Below, one piece after another: positions 11,545-22,768 of a stretch of DNA of 64,000 bases. The DNA lies in contig NC_064830.1 of assembly GCF_024166365.1 (NCBI RefSeq), forward strand, positions 92,620,968-92,684,967, read 5' to 3'. Positions within the stretch are counted from its first letter, which is position 1; every line of letters begins with the position of its first letter. Made by a program: the position numbers and the translations under genes. The notes beneath the pieces are model-generated. The model was not told the origin of the DNA, searched no databases, and worked only from the letters and a program-made list of their open reading frames with translations. This DNA comes from Elephas maximus indicus (taxonomy: Eukaryota > Chordata > Mammalia > Proboscidea > Elephantidae).

Positions 11545-12022
11545 CCCTAATGGAGCTCAACTTTTGCTTATGGTAGCCCACTATCTACTCTCTCTTCCTC
11601 ACCTACCTCAACCCTGCTTATCCGTCAAAGCTTAACCTTCCATACAACCCATCTCCACAGCTCTGTTCTGGTGTCCTATAGCTCTTAGCAAGCAGGTGCC
11701 TTTATTTACAGAGGGAGAAGGGCTGAACAAAGGGAGCAGGGCTTATCCATGGTCACACAACAGAGTTAAGTTTCCCTGGGAGAATTCAGGGTCCAGCTAC
11801 CCAAGCCAAAGTAGCAACTCAGGATGGAAATGGATTATACCTGGGTCTGCTTGCTTGAAATGGGAATGAGCTGGGCCTGAGCAGGCAGGCATCAGACACT
11901 GCACAGAAGTGGTAAGAGCATACTAGCCTTTATAGGGGGGATCAAGCAGAGCCACAGGTTGGGGGGGGGGTCTTAGGGCATTGGCCTTGGGGGCTCAAGG
12001 AGAGGAGGGGGTGAGGCCAGAG
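11545..12022. other. Unique sequence downstream of the MOGAT3 remnant
   Basis: No open frame or repeat that I recognise. It is the 3' flank of the minus-strand pseudogene and contains a G-run near 11962-11970. Confidence 0.4.
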
Positions 12023-12762
12023 CTAGAGGAAGGTGAGGTGAGTAGAAGCAGGGACACCACAGCTTTCCTTGTGCTCCTCAAAAAAGTTGCTCCATAGCTT
12101 TCATGTAGAGCCTGTGATAGTGGTCAACTTCCTCCTCAGTGGGGTTGAGGCACTGGAGTACCTGGATGGGGCGGCCCACTGTAGGGAGAGGAAGATGGTA
12201 GGTGAGGTGAGAGGACTTTGCTGCCCACATGGGTGATGGCAAATTTCTTCCCTGGAGGTGGGCACTCACCCACAGAGGTAATGGGCACGGCGAAGGGCAG
12301 CAGGCCCCAAGAGTCAGCAGAGAAGAGGCCACGGCCTGAGAAGCAAAGCCCATGAGCTTATTGAAGATGATCTGGGACCGGTACTACCAGGAGCTTGTAG
12401 CAGAAACCTTAACTTTGAAGATATCATTCTCCCCAAAGGAGTACACAGGTACCAGGGAGGCCCTAGGAAGGGGAAAGAAAGAAGTGAGTCGTCAGGCAAG
12501 TAGCTCCTGAACTGCCTCAAGATCGGCACCTCAGAGGCTGCATGTCCCTCCCACACCTCAGGCTTCCATTCCCCAAGGCCTTTAAGCAAATGACTGGCCA
12601 TAAGAAAGGTCTGGGAGAAGGGACTCATTCCTTGAGAATCAATTGTATACTGGACTTTCTTTCACATACCCATTTGCTCATTCAGTCTTTACAAGTACAT
12701 TTTTGCAAGGTAGCATGAGCCCTATTTCCCAGATGAAGAAACATGCCAAAGGCTTACCATCA

Positions 12763-13429
12763 TGGATTGAATTATGTCCCCCCAAAAATGTGTGTATCAA
12801 TTTGGCTAGGCCATGATTCCTGGTATTGTGTGATTTTCCTATATGTTGTAAATTCTGCCTCTATGATGTTAATGAGGGAGGATGGGTGGCAGTTGTGTTA
12901 GTGAGTCAGGACTCAATCTACAGGACTGGATTGTGTCTTGAGGTAATCTCTTGAGATATAAAAGACAGAAGCAAGCAGAGAGACAGGGGGACCTCATACA
13001 CAAAGAAAGCAGTGCCAGGAGCAGAGTGCATCCTTTGGACCTGGGGTCCCTGCACCTGAGAAACTCCTTGACCAGGGGAAGGTTGAGGACAAGGACCTTC
13101 CTCCAGAGCTGACAGAGATGAAAGCCTTCCCCTGGAGCTGATGCCCTGAATTTGGACTTTTAGGCTACTTTAAAAAACCAAACCCGTTGCTGTCGAGTCG
13201 ATTCCAACTCATAGCGACCTTATAGGGCAGAGTAGAACTGCCCCAAAGAGTTTCCAAGGAGCGCCTGGCGGATTCGAACTGCCAACCCTTTGGTTAGCAG
13301 CCAGAGCACTTAACCGCTACACCACCAGGGTTTCCTTAGGCTACTTTACTGTGAGGAAATAAATTTCTCTTTGTTAAAGCCATCCACGTGTGGCATTTCT
13401 GTTACAGCAGCACTAGATGACTAAAACAC
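12763..13429 (+). mobile_element. Solo MaLR-type LTR in the MOGAT3 remnant intron
   Basis: It reads from about catggattgaattatgtccc to gcagcactagatgactaaaa, same family as 9384-9970 and 42391-43084. It lies between remnant exons 4 and 5 and holds a reverse AfroSINE. It is an old, non-coding LTR. Confidence 0.85.
13175..13337 (-). mobile_element. AfroSINE, full-length, reverse
   Basis: On the plus strand it reads accaaacccgttgctgtcga, ttccaactcatagcgacctt, tagaactgccccaaagagtt and taaccgctacaccaccaggg, the reverse complement of the AfroSINE. It sits within the LTR. Confidence 0.93.
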
Positions 13430-14868
13430 TTGCTTTGAGACAGTGCCAGGGATTTGAACCAAGGGCTTCTGGGTCCCAGTGGCCTGTTTTGTACACTCTG
13501 ACCTTGCGTCTCTCCAAGTGGGATGAAGCACAGTGAGGGACACGGTGTTTGGCACAGCACAGGCACTCAAGCACTGAAGCGGGCACATTCCCTACATAGG
13601 ACAGGACCTAGATGTTGGAACCCACAGAGAACCAAAGCTCCAGGTGTCAGAATGCTGGGAGCGGCGGACCCAGGCTGGGCGCCCTCACACTTACTTGCCC
13701 ATGCCACAGCACCAGGCGCACAAAGCCTTTTCGCTCCCAGAGAAAACAGCAGTGCTGGCCTGGGCTCGAGTACAGGAACTCCTGGCCACCCCCAATGATG
13801 ATGATCAAGGCCTGGCCACGCTGGGGCTGGGATGAGATAAAGTGTAGGGTCTGGTGGCTCACGGAACATATTCCTGTAGACATGGATACTTGGGGAGCAG
13901 TCACCACCCTCTCCAGGGCTCCTCAGCCTCTCACCCCACCTTTTAGTATAGGAAGGGTGAGCCCCACATCCCATTTCTTGCACCCTCATCCCACTCCGGT
14001 GTCAGCCTCTAGGACACTTTCCCAGAAGATATACCTCCTCCCACTCAGCAGAGGCTCACCAGTGCTCATGAGGTGGTCATGATAGACTGGGAGGCTGAAG
14101 AGGCCGGCCAGTGCCATCGGGGAGGGCCCAAGCCCGGGGAACTGCAGGGAGAAGTCCTTGCCTTCGGTGCTGAAATTACAGAAGGCCCCAGCGCACATGA
14201 TCCCATGTGGGTGAACGCCCATCACGTAGTTCTGGTTGGGAGGCAGCTCTGCTGTTTTCACCAGCTTTGGAGAAGACCTCGCTAGCTGAAAAGGTAGTCC
14301 TCCACCCCAGAGGACTTCAGAGCGTGAGGTCTTGGGAGGGGATGGAGGGCTCAGGGCTACGGGTTCCAGACGGCGGGCAAACGAAGGGTGTGAGCCCGCC
14401 TGAGAGAGCTTTCTCGCCCCAGAGGCCGAGCGGAGTCGTAACTCGCTACCAGAGAGAGGGAGAGTGTGGGTGGGTGGGTAAAAGCCCAGAAGTCTCCAGA
14501 CTGATCTTTTAACTTGCTTTGTCGTTAGGTCAAGGTTGGCCGCTGGGCGGGGCTGGGGGATAAGTCGTGTGCGAGGGAGGGGCGGCCCCTGGATGCAGAA
14601 TGAATTGGTGTGGGGAGGAGACAGAAGCAGGCAAGCCTGCAGAGTGGGTCGCAGCAGGAGAAGGTCCCAGTGGCCGTGGAACAGCGTGGCAGCTGCTGCA
14701 GCGCCAGCGGTGGCCACAAGCCACCGGGAGACTCTTTAATCTCGAGTGCAGCAGATCGGAATCCGGACCCGCGCCCCGGGCCTGTTTGCAGGTCTTGGCG
14801 AGGGTCAAGGCCACCCAGGAGCCACCGCCCTGCGCAGCGTGCCCGGACCTCCCCCCACCGTGTACAAA

Positions 14869-14912
14869 CACACACACACACACACGCACGCACACACACA
14901 CACACACACACA
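14869..14912. repeat. (CA)n microsatellite
   Basis: About 44 bp of CA dinucleotide with two CG-containing interruptions (cacgcacgca), just downstream of the acyltransferase gene's 3' end. Confidence 0.97.
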
Positions 14913-14931
14913 GCGGCTCTGGTTTCCCACC

Positions 14932-14937
14932 TTTAAT
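14932..14937 (-). terminator. Candidate poly(A) signal (ATTAAA) of the DGAT2L7-like gene
   Basis: The minus strand reads ATTAAA 54 bp past the stop codon, the common variant hexamer. The (CA)n tract, read as (TG)n on the minus strand, follows downstream as a plausible GU-rich element. Inferred only. Confidence 0.45.
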
Positions 14938-14990
14938 TTTACTCCCTGCCCCAAGCCCCGGGGAGTCCCGGCATGGCCAGGGCGCCGCGC

Positions 14991-16680
14991 CTAAGTGAGG
15001 ACGAGGTGCTGGTGCGCTGGGACGCCGTAGCGCGCCTTGTGCTCCTCGAAGAGCTGCATGAGCCGCTCCACGTAGAGCGCGTGCAGCGAGTCCACCTGGG
15101 CCTGGCTGGGCCAGGGGGTCAGCTGCACTGGGATCGGGGCCCCCACTGCCGGCAGGACGAGAGGCCGGAGAGGGCGGTCGCTTGGGCCCACTCCCCCCAA
15201 CCCTCCCCGGCGTACTCTCTTGGGCAGAGGGCAGGGCTCTGGAGTGCTGGGCAGAGGTGGCGCAAGGCTCACCGACAGTGTGGACCGGAGTACGGAAGGG
15301 CAGTAGCAGGCCCCAGCGACCGTAGAAGAGTGGCAGGGCCACGCGCAGCAGCGGCTGCAGCGCTTCCTGGGCCGCCCGCAGCCAGGAACCCCGCGGGTTG
15401 GGGATCTGATGGAAGAGTTCGTTCTCTCCGAAAGAGAAGACCGGCACCAGGGAGGCCCTGGGGAGGAAAGCCGAGGGTGACTCCCAGGGAGGGCTCATCC
15501 CGTTCCGGTCCCCTGAGGACAGCCAGGGCGCCCCACCCCGCGCCATCCCGAGTTGCTCACCCGTGTTCCAACGCCAGCTTGATGAATCCCTTCTGATTCC
15601 GGATCCGTAAGATCGGCTCTCCGGGTTTTGCCTCCAGCGCCTCCAGGGGCCCTCCGACAGCCAGGACCGCCACCTGGCCACCCCCAGGCCGAGACAACAG
15701 GTAGGAGGCACTGGCCTTGTCTGAGGAGATCAAACCTGGGGGGAGGGGAGAGTTTGGGAAACCAGAGTTGGGTCTTCAAGGGGGGCGTAGGGAAGTTGGG
15801 GACCAGGATCTCAGGAAGGGAGGAAGCCGAGGTAGGCGGCGACAGCTGCGGTTGGGGGTCCTGTGGCCTGGCCCCGCACTCCTCACCACCACTCATGATG
15901 TAGTCCCGGAAGAAAGGGAGGTGGAACCAACAGGGCAGCATGAGCAGGTGCGGCCAGAGGCCGGGGAAGAGACGAGAGAAGCCTGTGGCCTCTGTGCAGA
16001 AGTTGCCGAAGGCCCCGACGACCAGGATCCCGTGAGGGTGGAGGCTGAAGAGGTAGGTGCACGAAGGATCCAACTCTGCGGTTTTAACGAGCTGCAAGGG
16101 CAGAGGCGCGAGCCCCACCAGGCAGTGAAATTGGGCTTTGGGGGTTGACGTTCCCAAGCGTCTGTTCAGTCTGCCCCCCATCCCCCGCCCCCTTGCCCTG
16201 GTTTCCTCACCGAGATTGGGAAATAGTCACAGAAGTGTCTCCAGACCGCCCAGTTGCGGACCCAGGCAGAGCGTCGGCCTCCCGTCCGAGGTGAGTCTCT
16301 ATCTCTATAGAGCCAGACCAGGTAGAGGACCGCTAGGATCCAGGCCAGGCCTACCAGCAGAGAGAGGAGCACAGCCATGCACACCTGGGCTAAGGGAATG
16401 AGAGCAGTGGCTCAGGACCCAGGCATTCAAGCCGGAGGGGCTCAGCTCCCCCGTCCAGTTCCTTCCTGGTCAGGCCCTTCCATCCCACTTGCTCCCCCAT
16501 ACTCTTTCAAGTATTCCCTAGATCCCTACAATGCCTGCCTCAGGTAATGGGAAAACAGAGCTCCGGGAACTTGGGTCCCACAGGCTGCCGGGACTCACCA
16601 AGCCCCAAGAAAGAGAAGACCCATTGCAGGACAGCGACCACTTGGAGGCCCTGGCTTAAGAGGCTGGCGGAGGCTGGCAT
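14991..16680 (-). CDS. DGAT2L7: Intact DGAT2-family acyltransferase, probably DGAT2L7 (326 aa)
   Basis: Six coding exons: 16680-16599, 16389-16211, 16091-15887, 15735-15561, 15457-15273 and 15145-14991, with GT-AG borders and phases that join cleanly (82+179+205+175+185+155 bp = 327 codons with the stop). The protein starts [20 protein letters not shown], with hydrophobic segments near residues 12-28 and 32-52 that fit an ER-membrane hairpin. It has DYFPISLVKTAEL at about 82-94, the catalytic HPHG motif at about residue 105, and the family block [20 protein letters not shown] at about 206-225. It ends [13 protein letters not shown]. The family transfers fatty acyl groups from acyl-CoA to mono- or diacylglycerol or alcohols. 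Exon 5 is 18 bp shorter than a MOGAT3-type exon 5, removing about six residues after LPLFYGR in frame. Human DGAT2L7 at the same place is a pseudogene. The alternative is a diverged MOGAT2/3-like copy; substrate cannot be read from sequence. Confidence 0.82.
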
Positions 16681-17779
16681 TTTGTGGAGGGAATTGGACA
16701 GTGGTGCTCACAGCTCTTAAGCACCTGCCCTTCTGGCTCAACCCCCGGCCTCTGTCCCACCCCCATTTCCACCCCCTTGGCTGACTCACACACTAGACCC
16801 TCATAAGCCTGGAAAGGAAGAGTTAATCACTACCTGAGCTTTTAAGGCAAAAGGAAAACAACCTGCAGGTGTGTGGCCTAGGGGTGAGAAAGGGAGTGCG
16901 TGAAATTTGTGGAAGTTAGGACTTTGGGCCTTTGTGGGGAACCAGGCTGGTAGCCAGCAGCCTGGGAAAATGGAGGTTGCCTGGGTGGTGCCTACTGTGA
17001 ATGGCCCAGCTCCTTGATGGAATGAGAACAGTTCAAAGACCACTTAGTCATCCCATGGGCCTGGAGGGTCGAGACACTGTACAAGAGTTTATTCCATAAG
17101 AAGCAGCTTAGGACTTGTGGGAGGAGGACCCCAGAAGGGAGGGCTTTGTGGAAAAAGTAGAGGACTGGTGGGGCATGCCACTCATTGTCACCCCTGCCTG
17201 CCCCAAACATTGACCAGAGGCCTGTGGAAGCCAGCACTTTCTCCAGGCCAGGAAATGTCACACACACTGCCCCTCTCCCCACACACATTCCCATCAGGTG
17301 CCTAGTCACACGCATTCCTAGTATAAGATACTTCCCGTTATTAGCACCTCATAGTAATTCTCTGATTAAGGTCATCTCCCCACAGCTATAAGCAACAAAA
17401 GGACAAGTAGCCTGCTCATCACAGTGGCTCCTGTTACTAGCATGGTGCCTTGCATATGGTGGATACTCACTAAATGGATGGTAAGTCTGGAGGAGACAGG
17501 TCCCAATGTTCAGGACCTGTGCTCAGGCTGGGCACACATTTCTGTCCCTGAGCCCCGCCTCACTCTCCTGCTGGCTTCCCCTTCCAGGGACCTTGCCAAG
17601 AAACCTTGCCAAGGGGTGTTTTCTCCTGTCTTTGCTAGGCCACTTCCATTCACAAGGCATATAAGCAGGGGGGAGGGAGGTCAAGATGAGATAGGCTTAA
17701 AAGTCTAGACAAAGAAATGGTCAGTTCACATGGAAAAGTAATCAACCGGGTGATCAACCCCACCTGCCAGGAAGGAAGG
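16681..17779. other. 5' flank of the DGAT2L7-like gene, no gene seen
   Basis: Mostly unique sequence that must contain the promoter of the minus-strand acyltransferase gene. I see no convincing TATA box and no second gene. Short open stretches here have no recognisable domain. Confidence 0.5.
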
Positions 17780-18342
17780 TATCTTAGGCTAGGTCTTCTA
17801 GAGATGCAAAACCATTAAAGCATATAAATATATAGAGAGAGATTTATATCAATAGCTCACACAGTTGTAGAGGCTGGAAGGTCCCAAGTCTGTGGATCAA
17901 GCTGGGGGCTTCTCCTGATGCAAAGAGCCACAGGGGCTAGCAGAACCAAGATCGGCAGGTCAGACAGCAGGGCTCTTGGCAAGAGGATATTAAGACCAAT
18001 GAATCTCAAGATCGGCAGGCAAGACACAGGTAAGCTGCTAGCTCAAGTCCCAAGAGCCAGAGGTCAGACAAACAGTAGCCAGCTGCAGGATCCAGAGCAA
18101 GCAAAAGCCCAGGAGCCTTGCCAAAAGTCCACTTATTTTGCTTGCAGGCCACACCCCCAAGGAAATTCCCTTTCAACTGACTGGCTTCTCACAGCAGATC
18201 ACATCGTGCAGGTGATCACATTATATCAAATCTCATCATGAAAAGTAATCACATCATCATACAACTGCCAAACTACATCACAGCTGCCAAACCACTGAGA
18301 ATCATGGCCCAGCCAAGTTGACACACAACCTTAACGATCACA
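17780..18342 (-). mobile_element. Solo ERV-L type LTR, reverse
   Basis: Reverse complement of the LTR type at 10800-11539: it begins atcttaggctaggtcttcta on the plus strand and ends acacaaccttaacgatcaca. The 5-bp target duplication GAAGG lies at 17775-17779 and 18343-18347. It is a fossil without an internal region. Confidence 0.92.
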
Positions 18343-18347
18343 GAAGG

Positions 18348-18756
18348 CTTTCATAAAGGAGGTTTTCCGGGAGGCTGGGTAGGTGTTTCACCAGGGGGCA
18401 ATAAAAAGAAAGAATGGGAGTCCTGTCTGGAGCCAGGAGATGCTCTAGGATAGGTGTACTTCTGGAGGCTTCCGGAATGGAACAGTTGGGAGATAAATTC
18501 AGTAAAATAGGCTGGTGCAAGGCTGGGGAAGACCAAGCTAAAGGGGCATGTCCTGCTGTCCTCAGCATGCCTAAAGACAGTTGGGCAAGGGATTGATGAT
18601 CCCCTGGAGGCAGGACCACCCTCAGGAGGTTCCTCTCCTCTTTTTCAAAGCTGCTTCACATTACCTTCTTCCAGGAAGATTTCTTGGGATGAACCTCCAG
18701 GGACTCTCCTTTCCTGATTCTGACCAACAAAAAGCTTAGGTTCAAGACAGCCACAC
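18348..18756. other. Unique spacer, nothing recognised
   Basis: No gene, RNA or repeat is recognised; short open frames here look incidental. Confidence 0.4.
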
Positions 18757-18887
18757 TTTTTATATGGAAACAGAAAAACCTATCCCAAAGCTCATACGGA
18801 ACCTGAAGAGACCCTGAAGAGCCAAAACAATCCTGAAAAAGAACAAAGCTGGAGTACTTAAACTTCCTGATTTCAAAACTAAACGAC

Positions 18888-20266
18888 ATACACTGCTGGT
18901 GGGAATGTAAAATGGTAAAACCACTTTAGAAATTGATTTGGTGCTTCCTTAAAAAGCTAGAAATAGAAGTACCATACAATCTAGCAATCCTACTCCTAGG
19001 ACTATATCCTAGAGAAATAAGAGCCATCACACAAATAGTTATATGCACGCCCACGTTCACTGCAGCACTGTTCACAATAGCAAAAAGATGGAAACAACCT
19101 AGGTGCCCATCGGTGAATGAATGGATAAACAAATTATGGTATATTCACACAATGGAATACTACACAACTATAAAGAACAGTGATGAATCCACAAAACACT
19201 TCACAACATGGATGAATCTGGAAGGCATTATGCTGAGTGAAATTAGTCAGTGACAAAAGGACAAACATTGCATGAGACCACTATTATAAGAACTCAAGAA
19301 AAGGTTTAAATACAGAAGAAAACATTATTTGATAGTTACTAGGGTGGGGAGGGAGGGAGAGGGGAATTCGTTTACTAGATAGTAGATAAGAATTATCTTA
19401 GGTGAAGGGAAGGACAATGCACAATACAGGGGAAGTCAGCACAACTGGACTAAACCAAAAGCTGAGAAGATTCCTGAACACAACCAAACACTTTGAGGGA
19501 GAGAGTAGCAGGAGTGGGGGTCTGGGGACCATGGTTCTGGGTGACATCTAGGTCACTTGCCATAACAAAGTTTATTAAAGAAAATGTTCTGCATCCCACT
19601 TTGGTGAGTGGTGTCTGGGGTCTTAAAAGCTAGCAAGTGGCCACCTAGAACGCATCAATTGGTCCCAACCCACCTGGAGCAAAGGAAAATGAAGAACACC
19701 AAAGAGACAAGGAAAATATTAGCCCAAGAGACAAAATGGGCCATATAAACCAGAGACTCCATCAGCCTGAGACCAGAAGTGCTAGATGGTGCCCAGCTAC
19801 CACCAATGACCGCACTGACAGGGAACACAACAGAGAGTACCTGATGGAGCAAGAGAAAAGTGGGGTGCAGAACTCAAATTCATGTAAAAAGACCAGACTT
19901 AATGGTCTGACTGAGACTAGAGGAACCTCAGAAGACACGGCCCCTGGACTCCCTGTTAACGCAGAACTGAAACCATTCCCGAAGCCAACTCTTCAGACAA
20001 AGATTAGACTGTACTATAAAACATAAAATAATACCCGTGAAAGTGTGCTTCTTAGTTCAAGCAGATACACAAGATTAAATGGGCAGCTCCTGTCTAGAGG
20101 TGAGATGAGAAGGCAGAAAGGGATAGGAGCTGGTTGAATGGACACGGGAAATCTGGGCTGGAAAGGGGGAGTGTGCTGTTACTTTATAGGGATGGCAACT
20201 AGGGTCACATAACAATGTGTATAAATTTTTGTAAACTTTGACCTAAAGCACAATAAAAAAAAAAAA
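18888..20266 (+). mobile_element. Younger L1, 5'-truncated (ORF2 C-terminus plus 3' UTR)
   Basis: 18933-19253 encodes the ORF2p C-terminal segment (PYNLAILLLGLYPREIRAI, MEYYTTIKNSDESTKHF). A 3' UTR of about 1 kb follows, with a G-rich tract near 19344-19366 and an A-rich tail at 20253-20266. It closely resembles the 3' part of the L1 at 1-2698 and interrupts an older L1. Confidence 0.9.
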
Positions 20267-20970
20267 TGACAAATCTACAGTAATGAAAACAGTGTTGTAC
20301 TGGCATAATGACAGACACATAGACAAATGGAATAGAATAGTGAGCCCGGGAACAGACCCAGGCTTATATAGTCAATATATTTTCACAAGGGTGCCAAGAA
20401 CACTCAACTGGGAGAGGGCAGTTTTCAACGATGGTGGGAAAACTGCATATCCACATACAAAATAATGAAGCTATATCCTTGCCTTACCATACACAAAAAT
20501 TTACTCAAAATGGATCAAAGGCCTAAAATTTAAGAGCTAAAACTACTAAACTCTTAGAAGAAAATGTAGGTAAAACTCTTCCTGACTTTGGATTAGGCAA
20601 TGATTTTTAAGGTATGACACCAAAAAGTACATAGATAAATTAGATTTCATCAACATAAAAAAAAAAAAAAACTTTTGTGCATCAAAGGACATAACGAAGA
20701 GAGTGAAAAGACAGCCCACACACTGGAAGGAAATATTTACAAATCATATATATGATACGAGATTAATATCCAGAATATATAAAAAAGTTCTATAACTCTA
20801 AAGCCACAAAAACAACCCGACTGAAAAATGGGCAAAAGACCTCAATAGACAATTTTCCAAAGAAGATATACGAATTGCCAATAAGCACATGAAAAGATAC
20901 TCAACATTAGTTACTAGGGAAATTCAAATCAAAACCACGATGAGATACTTCACACACCCACTAGGATGGC

Positions 20971-22590
20971 TATCCACCACTTGTCTGTCAGTTTGTTGTG
21001 CTGTGGTGGCTTGCATATTGCTGTCATACTGGAAGCTCTGCTACTGGTATTTCACATGGCAGAAGGGTGACCCATGGTGGACAGGTTTCAGACTGGTAAG
21101 AAGGACCTGGCAATCTATTTCTGACAAGATTGCCCAGTGAAGACCTTATAGATAGTAGTGGAACACTGTCTGATATAGTGCCAGAAGATGAGCCACTCAG
21201 CTTGTAAGGCACTCAAAATATGATGGGGGGACAGTTGCCTTCTCAAAGTAGAGTTGACCTTAACGGCATGGATGGAATAAAGCTTTCAGGATCTTCATTT
21301 GCTGATGTGGCACAACAGAACGTGGAAATTATCAAACAGTATCATTAATGTTATACTCAAGTAAAATTTTGCTGAAGATAATTGAAAAATAGTTGTAGCA
21401 GTACATCAACAGGGAACTGCCAGAGCTTCAAGCCAGATTCAGAACAGAATGTGGAATGAGGGCTGTCATTGCTGATGTCATATTAATCTTGGCTAAAAGC
21501 AGAGAATATCAGAAAGATGTTTACCTGTGTTTTATTGACTACCAAAAGCATTTGACTGTGTGGATCATAATAAATTATGGAAACATTGCGAAGAATGGGA
21601 ATTCCAGAACACTTAGTTGTGCTCATGTGGAACCTGTACATAGACCGAGACGCAGTTGTTTTGAATACAAGGAGATACTGTTTGGTTTAAAATCAGGAAA
21701 GGTGTGCATTAGGGTTGTATCCTTTCACCATACTTATTCAATCTGTATGCTGAGTAAATAATTCAAGAAGCTGGAAACATGATGACGAACGAGGCATCTG
21801 GATCGGAGGAAGACTCATTAACAACCTGTGATATGCAGATGACACAACTTTCCTTGATGAAAGTGAGGAGGACTTGAAGCATTTACTGATGAAGATCAGA
21901 GACTACAGTCTTCAATATGGATTACACATCAACATAAAGAAAACAAAAATCTTCACAATTGGACCAACAAGCAACAACATGATAAATAGGGAAAATATTG
22001 AAGTAGTCAAGGATTTCATTCTTCTTGGGTCTACAATCAACACCCCTGGAAGCAGCAGTTACGAAATCAAACGACATATTGCATTGGATAAATCTGCTGC
22101 AAAAGATCTCTTTAAAGTGTTAAAAAGCAAATACGCCACCTTGACGAGTAAGGTGCACCTGACCCAAGCCTTGATATTTTCAGTTGCCTCATATGCATGC
22201 AAGAGCTGGACAGTAAATAAGGAAGACCAAAGGAGAACTGATGCCTTTGAATTATGGTACTGGCAAAGAATACTGAATATGCCATGGGCTGCCAGAAGAA
22301 TGAACAAATCTGTTTTTCAAGAAGTACAGCCAGGACGCTCCTTAGAAGGGAGGATGGCAAGGTTCGTCTTATGTACCTTGGACACGTTATCAGGAGGGAC
22401 GAGTCCCTGGAGAAGGAGATCATGCTTGGTAGAGGGTCAGCGAAAAAGAGGAAGCCCCTCAACGAGATGGACTGACAAAGTGGCAATTGTAAGGATGGCG
22501 CAGGACTGGGCAGTGTTTTGTTCTGTTGTACACAGGGTGGCTCTAAGTGGAACCAACTCAATAGCACCTAACGACAACAACAACAGGACA
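20971..22590 (+). mobile_element. RTE-type LINE, internally deleted
   Basis: The 5' part (about 20975-21318: ccaccacttgtctgtcagtt to gctgatgtggcacaacagaa) is joined directly to the reverse-transcriptase region (from about 21319: ggaaattatcaaacagtatc). The endonuclease region and the N-terminal RT part are therefore missing. The rest runs to the typical 3' end and AAC-rich tail (ctaacgacaacaacaacagg). An open stretch at 21874-22638 covers the C-terminal RT region. Confidence 0.87.
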
Positions 22591-22768
22591 GCTCTTATAA
22601 AAACAACAAAACACACAAAAATTAACAAGCATTGGTGAGGATGTGGAGAAACTGGAACTTTTGTGCACTGCTGGTAGGAATGTAAAATGGTGCAGTCTCT
22701 GTGGAAAACAGTTTTGACTGTTCCTCAAAAAGTTAAACCTAGAATTACCACATGATCCAGCAATTCCA

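Larger units (their letters stand above)
12023..14264 (-). pseudogene. MOGAT3: MOGAT3-like acylglycerol acyltransferase pseudogene (exons 3-6 remain)
   Basis: Four exon remnants read on the minus strand: 14264-14060 (205 bp), 13873-13699 (175 bp), 12462-12270 (193 bp) and 12178-12023 (156 bp). The first is clean, starts LVKTAELPPNQNYV and keeps the catalytic HPHG motif; the second is also open. The third has an in-frame TAG after SATSSW and is 10 bp shorter than the 203 bp expected from human MOGAT3, so the frame is lost before the GRGLFSA stretch. The last has one extra T in a T-run at the QLFEEHK codons, giving a +1 shift; its original stop would be at 12025-12023. Exons 1-2 are not found in the 727 bp between this locus and the stop codon of the upstream paralog. 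The donor after the second remnant exon is GC (GGGCAAGT), not GT. Family role: acylation of mono- or diacylglycerol at the ER. It is probably not functional here. Confidence 0.85.

Noticed and set aside
13986-14717. A 243-codon minus-strand open stretch that might be a longer MOGAT3 first exon
   Set aside because: Only the part from 14264 on matches the family; the upstream part is proline-rich, without the expected membrane segments, and a good AG acceptor sits at the start of the match.
14530-15711. A 393-codon open stretch on the minus strand across the acyltransferase exons 4-6
   Set aside because: It reads through introns and the (CA)n tract (giving a Cys-Val run). The true exons with splice sites explain the region better.
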